Shown here one piece after another: positions 16,665 to 28,637 of a stretch of DNA of 64,000 bases. Source of the DNA: MFD04580-c1 sp963702995 (GTDB taxonomy: Bacteria; Planctomycetota; Phycisphaerae; Tepidisphaerales; Tepidisphaeraceae); assembly GCA_963702995.1 (NCBI GenBank), contig OY969783.1:3472001-3536000 (forward strand). The letters run 5' to 3'. Position 1 is the first letter of the stretch, and each line of letters starts with the position of its first letter. A model generated the notes under the pieces. The model ran no database searches. It saw only the letters and a program-made list of their open reading frames with translations, and was not told the origin of the DNA. The translations under genes were made by a program, and so were the position numbers.

Positions 16665-19600
16665 TCAAGCCTCCAACGCGACGGCGGCGAAGGAACCGGC
16701 GGCCACCAGTTCGCGATCGGCGCGGGACGCATCATGCGCCCCGAGCGACGGTTCATCAAAGTCATCGTACCCGTCCGCATCGCCCTCCTCGGGCCCGCCA
16801 ACCAGGCCCGGCAAAACGGCCCTGGCTGACGCGTAGGCTTGCGCATCCTCCTCGTCAGCGCCGGCGTCCGCGGCGACGGGCAGTTCGCGCGCCGAAGGCT
16901 GACGGGTCATCAGTAGGGTCAGACCGCCTAGGAGCAACCCGCCCATGGCGATGCCGGGCAGGTAGGTCGCGCGATGGTCTTCGCCGACTGGGTCGCGGAC
17001 GATCGCGGTCCGGAGATCGGGCGGCCCGGCGACAGCGAACGCGGTCCCGGCATCGGCGGCCGACTCCAGCTCGCGAACTTCCTTCTCGGCGGCTACTCGC
17101 GCCGCCTCGGCCGCCGGTCGCTGGTTAGCGGAAGCCTGCGCGGCGAGTGCGACGCGAAGCTTCTCTTCCATCGGCTTGAGGCGGGCGACGGCTTCCTCGT
17201 AGGCGGCGTGAGCGCGGCTTTCGGCGTCTTGCGCGGCGGCCAGGTCGCGGGCGGTGAGAGCGATGGCCGCGGCATCACGGGGCGGGTTGGGCGCCGCCGG
17301 GAACGGCACGCCCGCTTTCCCCGCGATCGCTTCAAGCTGACGCTTGCGGTCGTCGATTCGCGCCTGTTGCGAGGCGACCTGCTGGGTCAGGCTGAGGACC
17401 AGCGCATCCGATTCGTTGTTCGCTTCGGTTGTCTTTTTTGTGTAACCGGCACGCGCCTGGCTGACGTTCTGGCTTGATTCTTCCAGCCGATGGGCGAGCG
17501 ATTTCTGATCTTCGGGCAGCTTATCCAGGTCCGCGACGGTGATCCGAGCAAAGGGCTTCAGCACGTCCTGGAGCAGCTTTTCGTTCTTGGCGCGGCTCTG
17601 TTCCATCTTGCGGACGCTGAGCTCAATCGTGTCCTGGACCTGCTTCACAACCGGGTTGTAAAGGTCGGCGTTGGCCAGGAGCTGCTGGCGGGCGCTGATC
17701 TGGCTGGTGATCTGCTCCACCTGTTTCTTCAGTCGGGCGGCCTCGGGAAGTCGCCCGCCCACCGCGGCGTTGTAGCGATGCTCCGCGATGGCGAGGCTCT
17801 CCGTCGCCTTCGCCAGTTCGCCGTCGTTCTGCCAGATCTGCTTCAGCCGCTCGGCATTCGCCTGGGCCAGGCTGCTCTTGAGGGCGTCGAGCAGCTCGCG
17901 CTGTTCCTTCTGCTGCTGGACCAGTTCATCGTTGAGAGAGCGGATCCGGTCCTGCAAGTCCTTGAGCGACCCGACAAAGTTCCGCATCGCGTCGTTGCCG
18001 CCGGCGGCGCGCTCGGCCGCCTGCACGACCGAATCGAACTGCTGCTGCGCGGCGTCGAGCAGCGTCTTGGCTTCCGCCGCGCGGGAGTCGCGGAGGTCTT
18101 TCGCGGACCTCAGCGCCTCGCCCAGGCGCGCCAGGTCGGCCGTCAGTTGCTTGATCTGCTCATCGCCTTCGATCGCCAGGCGGCCGGCGTCCGGGGCGGT
18201 CGGAGCGGTCGTCGGAGCCGGGGCTGGCGCCGGAGTCGTCAGCGCGGCGGCGACGGCATCGGCGGGCTGGGCGTCTGGCGACGCCGACGGGGCTGTGGTC
18301 GGCATGTTGATCGGAGCCAGGGCCTTCAATTCGTCTGAAAGCGACCGCACTCTTTGCGCGGCCAGATCGTGCTCGCGGCCGGCGGCGTCGGCCGCCTCCT
18401 TGAACCTGGCCACCTGCTCGGCGAGCTGTTGCCGCACCGCACTCACATCGGCGTCGCGGGCGAGCTGCGCGTCCAGTTCGCGGACCTTATCCCCCGCCGC
18501 GTCCAGACGTGCCCGGGCGAGGCCCAGCTCGGTCCGGACGTGCTCGGCGTCAGCGGCGAGCGCGCGGTTGCGGTCGTACAGCGTGCTGACAATCGCGAAC
18601 AGCCGCCGGTCATCCCCGGCCGCCGTTTCCGCACTCGCCTGATGGAGGACCAGCGCCCGCGACAAGGGGTCCCATGCCAGATTGTGAACGAGCGACGCGT
18701 ACCGCGCCGCATCGGCCGCCGTGTCCCCCAGGAGCCCCGGAGCAAGTTCGGGCGCCTGGCCGCGCAGAGCGTTTCGTGCCTCGGCGCGGAAGCCCGGGTC
18801 GGCCAGAAGCCGGGCGTGGCGGTCGGTCAACGCCGCGACCTTCGCCGGATCAACAGCGCTCGGGGCCATCGAGAAGTGGAGCAGGCCCTTGAGACCGGAC
18901 TGCTGCGCCGTCATCAGGTACACGATCGCGCAGGCGACGATCGTGACGATCAGGATCAGCGCGATCAGAAGCAGGCGTCGCCCGCCGCGCCCGCCTTTCT
19001 CGGGCGTCGGGGCGGCCGCACGTGCGGCCTCACCCCCGCCGGGCGGCGTCGCCCGAGCCGCGGACGCCTTGGCAACGGGAGTCGAAGCCGCCGGCTGGCC
19101 GGCGCGGGATGCGGCCTCCGCGGGCTTCTTCTTCGCGCCCGGCGGCTTGGTCGTCGTCGCGCTGGACGTCGCCCCAGCGGCGGCCGGTCGCTTCCGTGCC
19201 GCGGGCCCGGCGGGCCGGGAAGGCGTGCCGACCGACTGGGCCGAGCCCCCAAAACTCCCCTGACCGAAGACCGGGTCAGTCGGCGGGATGTCGTCAAAGA
19301 CCGGGAGCGTCCCCCCGAACACGTCGGCGATGGTCGAGGCGGCCGGGTTTGAGAAGGGGTCGTTGGGCACCCCCGGTGCGGGTCGATCGCCGGGGCCGCG
19401 ACGTGCCCCCGGTCGCGGCGGCATTTTTCCGGTCGCCGCCGTGCGCTTGGGTGCGGCCGCGGCCTTCGACCCGGGGGCCGGCGGCTGCGCGGGTGCGGTG
19501 GGTGGCTTCCCGCCCTTAACCTTCTTCGGCGTTGACGGGCTTGCCACGGAAGCCGCCGCGGCGGCAGCCGCGGCGGCGCCGATCAGGCCGCCGGTCAACG

Positions 19601-22600
19601 CGGCCGCGGGCGTCTTCGCTAGGTCAGCAAGGCTGGCGGCCGGAGCAGCGGGCGCTGGTGGCGTCGGCGCGGTGACCAGCGCCGTGGAATCGGCGGGCGG
19701 TGTTTCCGTCTCGACCCTCTCTGTTGTGAACTCACCCTCTTCAAAGGCCCCGGCATCCTCCGTCAGGCCTTCTTCGGCCAGCAAGTCATCAAAAGGATCG
19801 TGCGATGCCTGGTCATCCGATGCGGCATCGTGCGGCGTCGCGACCCGATGAGCGTCGGCCGCATGAGCCTCCGCCGCGCTCTCCACAGCAAGCGCTTCGG
19901 TCGCGGCATCTTCGGCCGGTAACGCGGGCGGCCCGTCGAACGCCTCATCGCCCGGCTCGACGAGCGAGTCTGCCCCGAGAGGTGCCGCATCGTGCGGGGT
20001 CGCGTGCGCCGTCCACTCGCCGGAGCTTGGAACGGCTTGGGCCTGCGCGTCGTGCGGGTGGACCTCCTCGGGCGCCTGCACGGCCGCCTCCGGCTCCAGC
20101 GACTCTATCGCTTCCAGATCGAGCTCCGGCTCGGCGGCATCGGCCGACTCGGCGTCCGGTTCGGTCTGGCGGTCGAACAGATCGTCTTCGCCGAGTTCGA
20201 TCTCTTCATCAGCATCCGAAGCACCCTCGGCGTCGGCCGCCGGGTGCCCGGTGGCGCGGAGCGAAGCGTCGTCCGCCGTCGGCGGCTCGACGAACGTGCC
20301 CGCGGCCGTCAGGGCGTCCGTCGAGGGGGCCGGCGCTTCCGCCTGCGGCGCCGTCGCCGAGCGCTTCCCGCCGCTGAAAGGCGTCGAACTCCGCGGAGAG
20401 GCTCGGCCGGGCTTCGGGCGTCGGATCCTCGCCGAGTAGCGCGAACTCGCCAGGAGCGCCAACCTCCGTTTCGCCGTTCTCGTCCAGGTACTCATCGTCC
20501 GTAGACGCGATGTCGTCCAGGGCCGCGAAATCCTCGTCTTGGGCCCCTTCGACTTCCTCGGGGACGAGCGTCGGCGCCTGGCCGTGCGGCGAATAGTCGC
20601 TGGTCACGGCGTCGTCATCGACCATCGGCCGAATGCCCGGGACGTCCGCGAACGTGACATTCACCTGGCTGAACGGAAGCTTGGGCGCCTGGATCGGCGG
20701 AAGCGCCAGCGGCAACCCGCCGATAAAGCTCGCCTGATCGCGGCCCATGCCAAAGAACGGGTCCTGCGCCGGCGCGGGCGAAGCCGGCGGCGCGAAAGGC
20801 GCCGCAACGGCTTGCGGCGCCGGGGCGGCCTGGGCGCAAGGGCGGCCTGCGGCTCCGGGACGCTTTGTGCCGCAGGGGCGAATTGTGGCGGAACCGCGGC
20901 CGATACGCTCGCTTCGGCCGGGGCGGGGGCGGCAGTCACGCCGCCGTAGGTCAGTGTCGGGCCCGCGCCGGGCCGGCCGGGGAGGACCGTCACCGTCGCG
21001 GCAAGGCGCGTTGGCAGCGCGACCGGTTCCGGAACTGGGGCGGCCGCCATCGGTTGCTCGGGCTCGGCGATCGGATGGAGCGGCTCCACGGAAGGCGTGG
21101 CTTCGGCCGGAATGAACGGAGCCTGCTCCGACTCGTCGATCGAGTCGAGTTCGAACAGGTCGTCCGGAAGATCCTCCAGTTCATCAATCGCCGGATCGTG
21201 CGAATGCGGCGTCTGTTCGATCTCCGGGAACCCGCTCGACACCAGCTCCGGCCTGATCGGCACGAGCGGCTCGGCCGCCAGGGCGTCGCCGGCATCGAAC
21301 GGCAGCGGCTCCACGTGTTCGGTGCCAGGCGAGGCGGGCTCGGCGACATGACCCTCCGCGGCCGCCTCGATCGGCGCCACGGGGTGAGCAAACGGCTCCG
21401 ACGCCCAATCAAGCGGAACTTCGTCTTCAGACGACCCTTCAAGGGACGGCGCCGGTGGAGAGAAGTACGTCTCCCCTTCGACCCCCGTCCCGGCGCCATA
21501 GCTGAAGTCCGGCGGGGGGACGTAACTGACGACGGCGGACTCGATGAGAGGCGGCGCGGCGACGACCGATGACTCGCTGAGCTCTTGCTCCGGGAGGTCG
21601 GCGCGGTGGACGCTCGGCGCTCCGTCAGCCGCCGGTTCGATTTGGGTCACGGCGGGCGCCAGGTCGGCGCCAAAGCCACCCGCCGAATCCTCGAGTGGTT
21701 CGGCGTCGCCCAGTCCCTCGCCGCCCGGCCAATGCTCGGCCGCCGGAGCGACGCCCGTCGCATCAACACCGACCGGCCCCTCGTCCGTCGTCGCCGCGTC
21801 CGACTCGGGCGCACCGCCCCAGAGATCATCGGTGTTGACACCCGATGAAACCGAGCCCTCGACCGAATCCATCTCCGCCAGCGCGGACGACAGGGCCAGC
21901 GAGTCGGCGAACGGATCGTCCCCGAGCGGGATCGCGGCAGGTTCGCCACCGGCTGCTACGCCGTGATCGTGGGGCGCGCGGTCGGGGGCGTCCTCGGCCG
22001 CGGCATTCGCAGAGATACCGGCATCGGCCGGGATACCCACGGCGGCCGGCATACCCGCATCGGCCGCGTGCGCGGCGGTGGGCGTCGCGGTGGCGATGAC
22101 GTGCGATTCAACGAAATGGGCCGGCACGTGCGCCGGGGCGGCCACCGGGGCGACATCCGATTCAACGACCAACGGCTCCAGGACTTCGTTCTCGAGCAGC
22201 CGGGGCGAGCCCGCCTGCGCTCCCGCCGCGGCCGCGTCAGAGGCCGACCCGGAAAAGGCTTCGTCAAACGCGGCCTCGCCATAGGCGCCGTCGGCGAAGG
22301 CGTTATCTCCGAACGCGTCGTCGAGCAGCGGCGCGTGGCGCTCGGCTGGTCGGAGAAGCGGTCGGGAGAGACTGGCCCCGCGTCGCCATCGTCGCGCGAA
22401 ACCGCATGCTCCGACGGGATTTCAAACTCGACGCCGTGCGCCCCGTGATCGGCGGCCGGTTCCAAAACCTCCATCGACTCGAACGGGTCATGATGGGCGG
22501 CCGCGTCGGCCGACGCGGCACGTCGTGCGGAACCGGCTCCGGCCCCAGCGGCGAGCCGAGCGCGGGGATCACGCTATCCGCTGGCGGGGCGGCAAAAAGC

Positions 22601-25600
22601 TTCTCATCATGCCATACGCTGGCGGGGGCATTTTCCGACGGCCGCAGCTCAGGCGTCCCCTCAGCGTCTGGCGTCGCTTCAGCGACGCTTTGAGAATCGA
22701 CCGGAGCGTCCAACATTTGAGGAGCGGAGGGCTCGACCCATTCACCGGCCGCATGCGCGTGTTCTGGCGTAGAGACCGGGGTGGCGCTCGACGCGCCATG
22801 AGCTTCCGCTTCCGCCGACGTCGTTGCTTCGGGGGCCGGTGCGCCGATCGGATCGACAACGGAATCGCGCAGATCGATCGTCTCGCCCTCGTCCCCATAC
22901 GCGGGTTCGGCGATGGCTTCAGGCCCGGCTTCTTCTGAAGAGGCCTCGGCGGCGCCGGCGTGCGACAGGCCCTGCGGGTGGAGAGGCGCGTCCTCCGCAA
23001 GAGATCTCGCCACCGGCGCAACGGTGTGTTCGTTCACGTCGCCTGCGACGCCGTGCTCGGGCGCATCAGGCTCAAAGAGATCGTCGATCTCGAATGCGTC
23101 GAGGTCGATCGGCTCCTCCAGAAGATCGGGCTGCTCGTCGAGATTGATCGGCGTGGCCACGGCATCGACCGGCGTCGCCCCCGTACCAACCGGCGTCGCC
23201 ACCACCACATTGATCGCTTCGGGATGTCCCGGCGCGACGCCCGACACGAAAGGCTCCGGCGTCGCCGGCGTGGACGCGCTTTCCGGCGACGGCTCGAGCC
23301 CCTCAGACTCAGGGAGCGCTTCAAGCTCGAGGTCGCCCAGGTCAATGGGCTCTTCCGGAACGGCGGCGGCCGCAGATGGGTGGGGATGATCGTCAGCCGG
23401 CGCGTCGGTCCGGGTGGGCGGTTCCGCCGTGAGCGGCGAGAGTGAGAACGCGTGACCGGGCTCGACGACATCTTCGACCTCGAACGCGTCGAGGTCGATC
23501 GCGTCGTCCGCAACCGATTGCGCCGCCGCATCTGTTGGCGGCCGCGGCGCGACGGGTGGCGCGACAACTGGCGCCACGATCGACGCGACAATCGGCGCAG
23601 CCGCCGGCGCAGCGGCCGCCACATGGGCGGGCTCGTCCTGGGGCGACGGTTCCAGGTCAGAGAAATCGAGTTCGGAAAGGTCAAACTCCGACAGATCGAT
23701 CGGCTCCTCGTCCTCCTCGGCAAACGGCAGCGCGGGCTCGGTGGACTGCGCCGGCGGCGGAAGATGCGTCACCGCTTCATCGGTCGGGTGTTCGGCGACC
23801 GCGATCGTCGCGCTGATCTCACCCGCCGCGGGGTCGGCCGGCGGCGGCGCGACGTCTACGGCGGGTGGAGGCTCGTGAGCTTCCGCCGCGGCGTCGGGCT
23901 CGCCGAGGGACGGGCGGTCCGCGTGGGCATGCTCCGACGAATCGGCCTCGAGCTCGTCAGCGTTCTCGCCAGGGTGAGTGACCGTGCCGGTGTCGGTGCC
24001 GGTCCCGGTCCCGGTGTCGGCGTCGGCGTCGGTGTCGGCGTCGAAATCCTCGCCGATCGGTCCCTGGTCGTCGGGTGCGACGAGTTCGTCCAGGCCGGCG
24101 AAGTCGATCTCTTCGATCGGTTCCGGCGTCTCGGCGGCCGCCATCGCCTTGGACGGCGGCGCATGGTGGCCAGTTTCTGAAGCAAGCGGTTGAGGAGACG
24201 GCGGCGGCGGGACGGTCGCGCTAACGTGCTTCTCATGGATCGCCGCCGCGGCCGCTCCGACGACTGCCGCCGCGGCGATACCTGCCCCGGCGGCGACTGT
24301 TGCCCCCGTCGGCTGGGGAGGCGTTGCGGCGTCCGGCGCTACGGCCTCTGTCCCGGATGACGGCGGCGGCCCCTTTGTCTTGCGGCCGAACAGGCTCGAC
24401 ACCCAGGAACGTTTTGCAGGCGCGGCGGCCGCCGATTCGCCAGTCGCTTCGACAATCGGAACCACAGCGGAAGGGACGACCGCGGAAGGCGGCAACGCCG
24501 GCGCGGCGTCCTCCCGAGGCAGTTCCGGTTGATGATGAAGAGCGTTCGATGCGCCAGGCCCCCCACGGATCAGCGGCAGTTCCTCCGCTTCGGCGGCCGA
24601 GAAGACATCGTGCGGCGAATCGTCCTCCACACGGCCCCGCTCGTGTTCGCGGGGGCCACCCTCGGCCGGGCGGCGCTCTTCCGGACCGCCCTCTTCCGGG
24701 CCTCCCGCTTCCACACCACCGTCGAGGAAGTCGAGGCCGAAATCCTCCGCATCGCCAGGTTGCCGCGATTCGACGGTCGGTTGCCGGGCGGCGTCGAAGA
24801 CATCCGCGTCCGCCCCGCCTTGCGGCGCGCCCGCATGCGACACGTCGGACGGAGGAGCGCCATGTGATTCAGTTTTGCCGCCGGGCATTTTCGCGGCCGC
24901 GGCCGGCTCGCTGGACGGCGCATCAGGGACGAAGCCGATGAGGCTCGGCGATCCGCCGAGATCGGCTTCCGCCTCCCAGTCCGACCCGAGCCCGACACCG
25001 CTCGCAAGGTCAGAGACGGAGGGCTCGGCATCCGCCGGCGCATGGGGCTGCCCTTCATGCGGTTGAGCGGCGTGCTCGGCGAACAGTTCGATCGGGCCGG
25101 CCGATGAGCCTTCTTCATGGGCGTGACCGTTGAAGAGATCGTCTTCCAACGGTTCCGCGTGCGGCGAAGCGGCCGCCCCGCCCTGCCGGGGCGCTGGCGT
25201 CGCCTCCCGGGCGCCGGCGCCGCCGGCGTCGAACACGTCGATGGAGAGGCCGGCGTCCGCTGACGGGCCGGGCTCCAGCTCAATGGGTGTGGCGCTGGCG
25301 GTCGTCTCGTGCTGCTCGCCAAACACGTCCAGGCTCGGCGCCGGCGCGGCGTCGTCGGCGGCCGCCGTCTGCTCGTGGCGCGTCTCGTGATGCGGCGTCG
25401 CTAGGCCGTCCAGCGGCGCGTCGAGATCGAACGGCTCGATGTCGATGGGGCCAAAATCGAGCCCTTCGAGCTCCGGCGCCGCCGGATGCCCCGGCTCGTC
25501 GTAGCCGTTGGGCATGGCGAGGCTGTCGTCCGCCCGAGCGGGGGCAAGCTGGGGCGGCGGCCGCTTCGCCGAGGGCTGCGCCGGCGGGATGCCAACGGTA

Positions 25601-26632
25601 TCCGCGGCGTTGGCGGGGCTGTCGGCCTCAAAATCGAGCCCGCCGAGATCGATCCCGCCAAAGTCGGCCCCTTCGACATCGCCATCCGCGTCGGAGTGCC
25701 CGTTCTGGGTCTCAACAGGGCCCTTCGCGCGGCCTGTCGAACCGCGGCCGGGCGCAGCGCGAGTCGTCGCGGCGGTGGCGCGCGGCGGCGGATCCGCGTC
25801 GGCTTCGTCCGAGGTTGAGCCCAGGCCCAGCACGGGGTCGCTGTGCTCCTCCTGGCCCCCGGGCAACTCGGAATTCTCCGGCCCCAGGGCCGCTGTTCCG
25901 ACGAGGTCTTCCAGCTCGTCCAGGCTGTCGGCCGTCTCGGCCGCGTCGCCTGGGATGTACCGGAAGTTCGTCTCGCCGATCCGAATCTTGTCCTGGACTT
26001 GCAGTTTCTGCTGATGGACCGGCTCGCCGTTGACATGGGTGCCGGTTCGCGACCCCAGGTCCCGGATATACCGGTCGCCGTTGATCTCGAAGATGACCGC
26101 GTGAACCGTGGAGACCGAGGCCTCGATCAGCGAAATTTCACAATCGGCGCGGCGGCCGATCACCGTTACGCGGTGGTTGATCGGCAGCGGGTCAACCGAG
26201 CCATCAACCTCAAGCGCCGCCGGCTCACAAACTTTCGGCTTGACCGAAGCGCGCTTGGCGGACCGATCAACGAACCGGAACCGAAACGACCCGAACTGAA
26301 CCGAGTCGCCGTCATGGAGGTTCAACCTCGCGCACCGGCTTATCGTTGACCAGCGTATGGGTGCGGCTGTAGAGGTCGGCGATGTAGAGGCCGTTGCCGG
26401 TATTGATGATGCAGGCGTGGGTCTTGCTGATCGAGTCGCTGACCAGGTTCAGGTGAGCGCGTTGGCGGGAGCCGACGAGCGTGAACGGGCGGGTCAGCGT
26501 CATCCCCGGCTTGCCGGCGTGCTTGCCGCGCGGGATGAGCATGGGCGCCGCCGGCTGCGTGCCGGAAGCGCCAGTCTTGGCCGAACCGCGGGAGGCGCCG
26601 GAGGCGCTGCTTGAGCTGGGTCGTACAGCCAT
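16665..26632 (-). CDS. giant FHA-domain membrane protein (about 3,320 residues, several frameshifts)
   Basis: Six open stretches on the minus strand (26632-26312, 26325-22303, near 22474-22350, 22350-20661, 20860-20350, 20495-16665) join into one reading if single-base indels are assumed near 26323, 22510, 22350, 20838 and 20365. At each junction the old frame turns Arg/Pro-rich while the new one continues the same composition. Order: two FHA domains (phosphothreonine-peptide binding); about 2,000 residues of Ala/Pro/Glu/Asp-rich disorder dotted with EEPIDLDAFEIDDL-type acidic blocks; a membrane helix (LLLIALILIVTIVACAIVYL); about 620 residues of coiled coil; a second membrane helix (YLPGIAMGGLLLGGLTLLM); a short acidic tail. 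The disordered region and FHA pair should be cytoplasmic. No known family of this full architecture is recognised. It stands alone between an MFS gene and a gene-free stretch. Confidence 0.7.
16905..18975 (-). other. membrane-coiled coil-membrane module of the giant protein
   Basis: Between helix 1 (about 18975-18905) and helix 2 (about 16970-16905) lie some 620 residues with heptad-like Leu/Ala spacing and many Gln/Glu/Lys (LTADLARLGEALRSAKDLRD, LNDELVQQQKEQRELLDALK), interrupted by a Thr/Ala/Pro linker near 18200. If both helices span the membrane, the coiled coil is periplasmic and both ends cytoplasmic, recalling the layout of Wzz/KpsE chain-length proteins without their sequence motifs. 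Confidence 0.6.
25960..26550 (-). other. tandem FHA domains of the giant protein
   Basis: FHA 1 (about 26550-26270): FTLVGSRQRAHLNL, SISKTHACII, TLVNDKPVREV, then after the frame change NLHDGDSVQFGSFRFRFVD. FHA 2 (about 26172-25960): VTVIGRRADCEISL, ASVSTVHAVIFEI, YIRDLGSRTGTHVNG, IRIGETNFRYIPG. The Gly-Arg, Ser-x-x-His and Asn-Gly positions that bind phosphothreonine are intact in FHA 2. FHA 1 has Ser for Arg (VGSR) and Asn-Asp for Asn-Gly, so its binding may be altered. Confidence 0.8.
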
Positions 26633-27545
26633 CGAGAGCGATCCTGGTCAAACCGGCGGCGCGTATGACACGCGACCCGGGCCGGGCGGATGCGACCGGA
26701 CGAGCCGCGTCCGCCCAATGCGATGTTTCCTGCCCCGTTACAACCGCACCCTCGAACTCCGATGCCACGGACGCCGCCCAGAACACCCCCGCGCAGAACA
26801 CCCCGCCCACAACACGTCGCCCCGAACGCGTTCTGCGACGATCGTCCCCGGCGGCGCGGCAGATTTTCTGGAACGCCCCGGCGGGCCAAACTTATGCCAC
26901 GGTGCCGGAAAACCCGTTTCGCCTGAACGAGCGACACCTCGTTCATCGGCGTCTATCGATCCGCTGGCCGAACCTGCAACCGATCCCTGATCGCACGATC
27001 CGCCGCACCACGTTATCGGACCTCCTGCGCGGAACAGGCAAAAGGTGAACACGCCTCAGGCTGCCAATCCGCCACTTAAAGTGTCGGCAATACCACCTTC
27101 GCGGCAAGCGCCGGCCGGCGGGAACATACATGATGAGCCGGTAAAGGGGCGACCCCGCTGCACGGCCGACGAGCGCGGGCCATCCGTACCATCCGGCCCG
27201 TGAATGAAACGTGAGCACAGGGCAGGCGGTTCATTCACAACAAGCTGCCTCGCACCGAGGGCTCAGCCGTCCGCTGCCGCCCCGGAAGCATACCAGAGTC
27301 CAACGGGTCGTAAAACAAAAACGCCCGCGGCCTTCGACATTGACAAACCACCCGACGCGGCTCGATCGGCGACATCCAGATGGGGAGCCCAGGACGGCCA
27401 AGCGGCCCCGGCCGAATCAATCTCCCCGTTGTTGAATCTTGTGCAAGTGGTGATAACCTATTGACCGATTGTAGACCCGCCCTACGTTCTTGCGAACCCT
27501 GTCACCTTGCGGCTTACGCAATCATTCAGAAATCGAGGCATCACG
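26633..27545. other. gene-free stretch
   Basis: Open frames here are short, Pro/Arg-rich and mutually overlapping, with no domain or credible start. It separates the divergent giant FHA gene and the lipoprotein gene and so should hold both promoters; no clear promoter motif was identified. Confidence 0.5.
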
Positions 27546-28369
27546 ATGAGCTTCCCGCGACTGCTCCAGCCGGTTCTCCTGATTGCGTGTACTTACCTAA
27601 CGGGCTGCCTTTCGATCCCCCTGCCGGATCAGGCGCCCGCGACCCCCGGCGAAACCGCGCGGAACGCGAATAACTACGGCTACACCCCTGTTGATCCGCT
27701 CCCCATTCCCCCTGTAGACCCGACAAAAGTTAAAGATGTGCTAGCCGCCCTTCCCGACACCACCATGCGTCTTGCGATCGGACAGTTCGACTCGAGTGGG
27801 AGCGTCAGCTACGGGCCGGTGAAGGTCGGTGTCGCTGGCAATAACTACGAGGTGGTGCTCGATTACATCCAGTACACGACCAAGTCCTTCCCGGTGAAGA
27901 TTTCCACGACCCAGCCCACCGCCGGGCCCCTCACCGGTACGCCCTGCGGCTCAAGCCGCAGGAGGCGGCCGACGCCGACGTGCTCGTTCCGGTTTATATC
28001 GGGGTCGGCCTTCGACTCACCGCACATGTGAGCGTCATCAGTGGCAGCGTAGACCTGACAAACCTCGTCGCGATCGGAGCGTCGGTCCAGGCGAAGAAAT
28101 CGGCCGGCACGCTTGTGGTCCAGGCACTGGGGATCAGTGGCGAGGGCGTGGCGGCCGCCATCCCAATCCCCAGCGCGATCAGTGAAGCGTCAATCCAGAA
28201 CGCCCTGATGGCCCTGGGCACCATCAAGGCCAAGACCTACGACTCCAAGACGCTGATCACCCCGCGCATGCTCGGAGTTTACAATCCCTTTCGCGGCGCC
28301 GGCCCCGACACGATCAACGGGTTCATATCGACCCTCCTGCAGGACAATCAGGAACTCGCCCTGCCCTAA
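27546..28369 (+). CDS. lipoprotein of unknown function (frameshifted)
   Basis: ATG 27546 begins MSFPRLLQPVLLIACTYLTG followed by Cys, a lipobox, so an anchored lipoprotein. The first frame runs through GQFDSSGSVSYGPVKVGVAG and becomes improbable after STTQPTAGP; the other frame continues YALRLKPQEAADADVLVPVY and GVGLRLTAHVSVISGSVDLT to the stop at 28369. One base missing in the GGGCCCC run near 27932 joins them into about 274 residues. The second half is rich in short beta-like stretches. No family recognised. Confidence 0.6.
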
Positions 28370-28399
28370 CACTGCTGCGCTATCTGGTCAATGGAGCAC

Positions 28400-28545
28400 A
28401 AGAAGAACGTAGATATCCGAAGCACGAAATCCGAAGGAATGAGAAATCGGGAACGAAGAAACCGGATTCAAGCGAGAGCATCGATTTCCGCTTTGCCTTC
28501 GTTTGGAGTTCCTTGAGTTTTCGTGCTTCGGATCTACTGGTTCGG
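28400..28545 (+). repeat. dispersed repeat family 1, copy C (complete, with inverted ends)
   Basis: Begins CCGAAGCACGAAATCCGAAG (28413) and ends with its inverse TTTCGTGCTTCGG (28520-28532), giving a 13-bp terminal stem with about 95 bases between. This copy shows the element's likely limits. It lies between two convergent genes. Confidence 0.75.
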
Positions 28546-28637
28546 AAAGGCTTGATCGCCGAAGCAGCGATGTAGTGCGAAGACGAGCGCCAGGGCGTGT
28601 ATCTCCTGCGAACCCAGGCAAGACCTGTTCAGTGTTG

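Noticed and set aside
16665..26632. Several separate genes instead of one giant gene
   Set aside because: None of the inner pieces has a ribosome site or credible start, composition is continuous across the breaks, and the first break splits an FHA domain in the middle.
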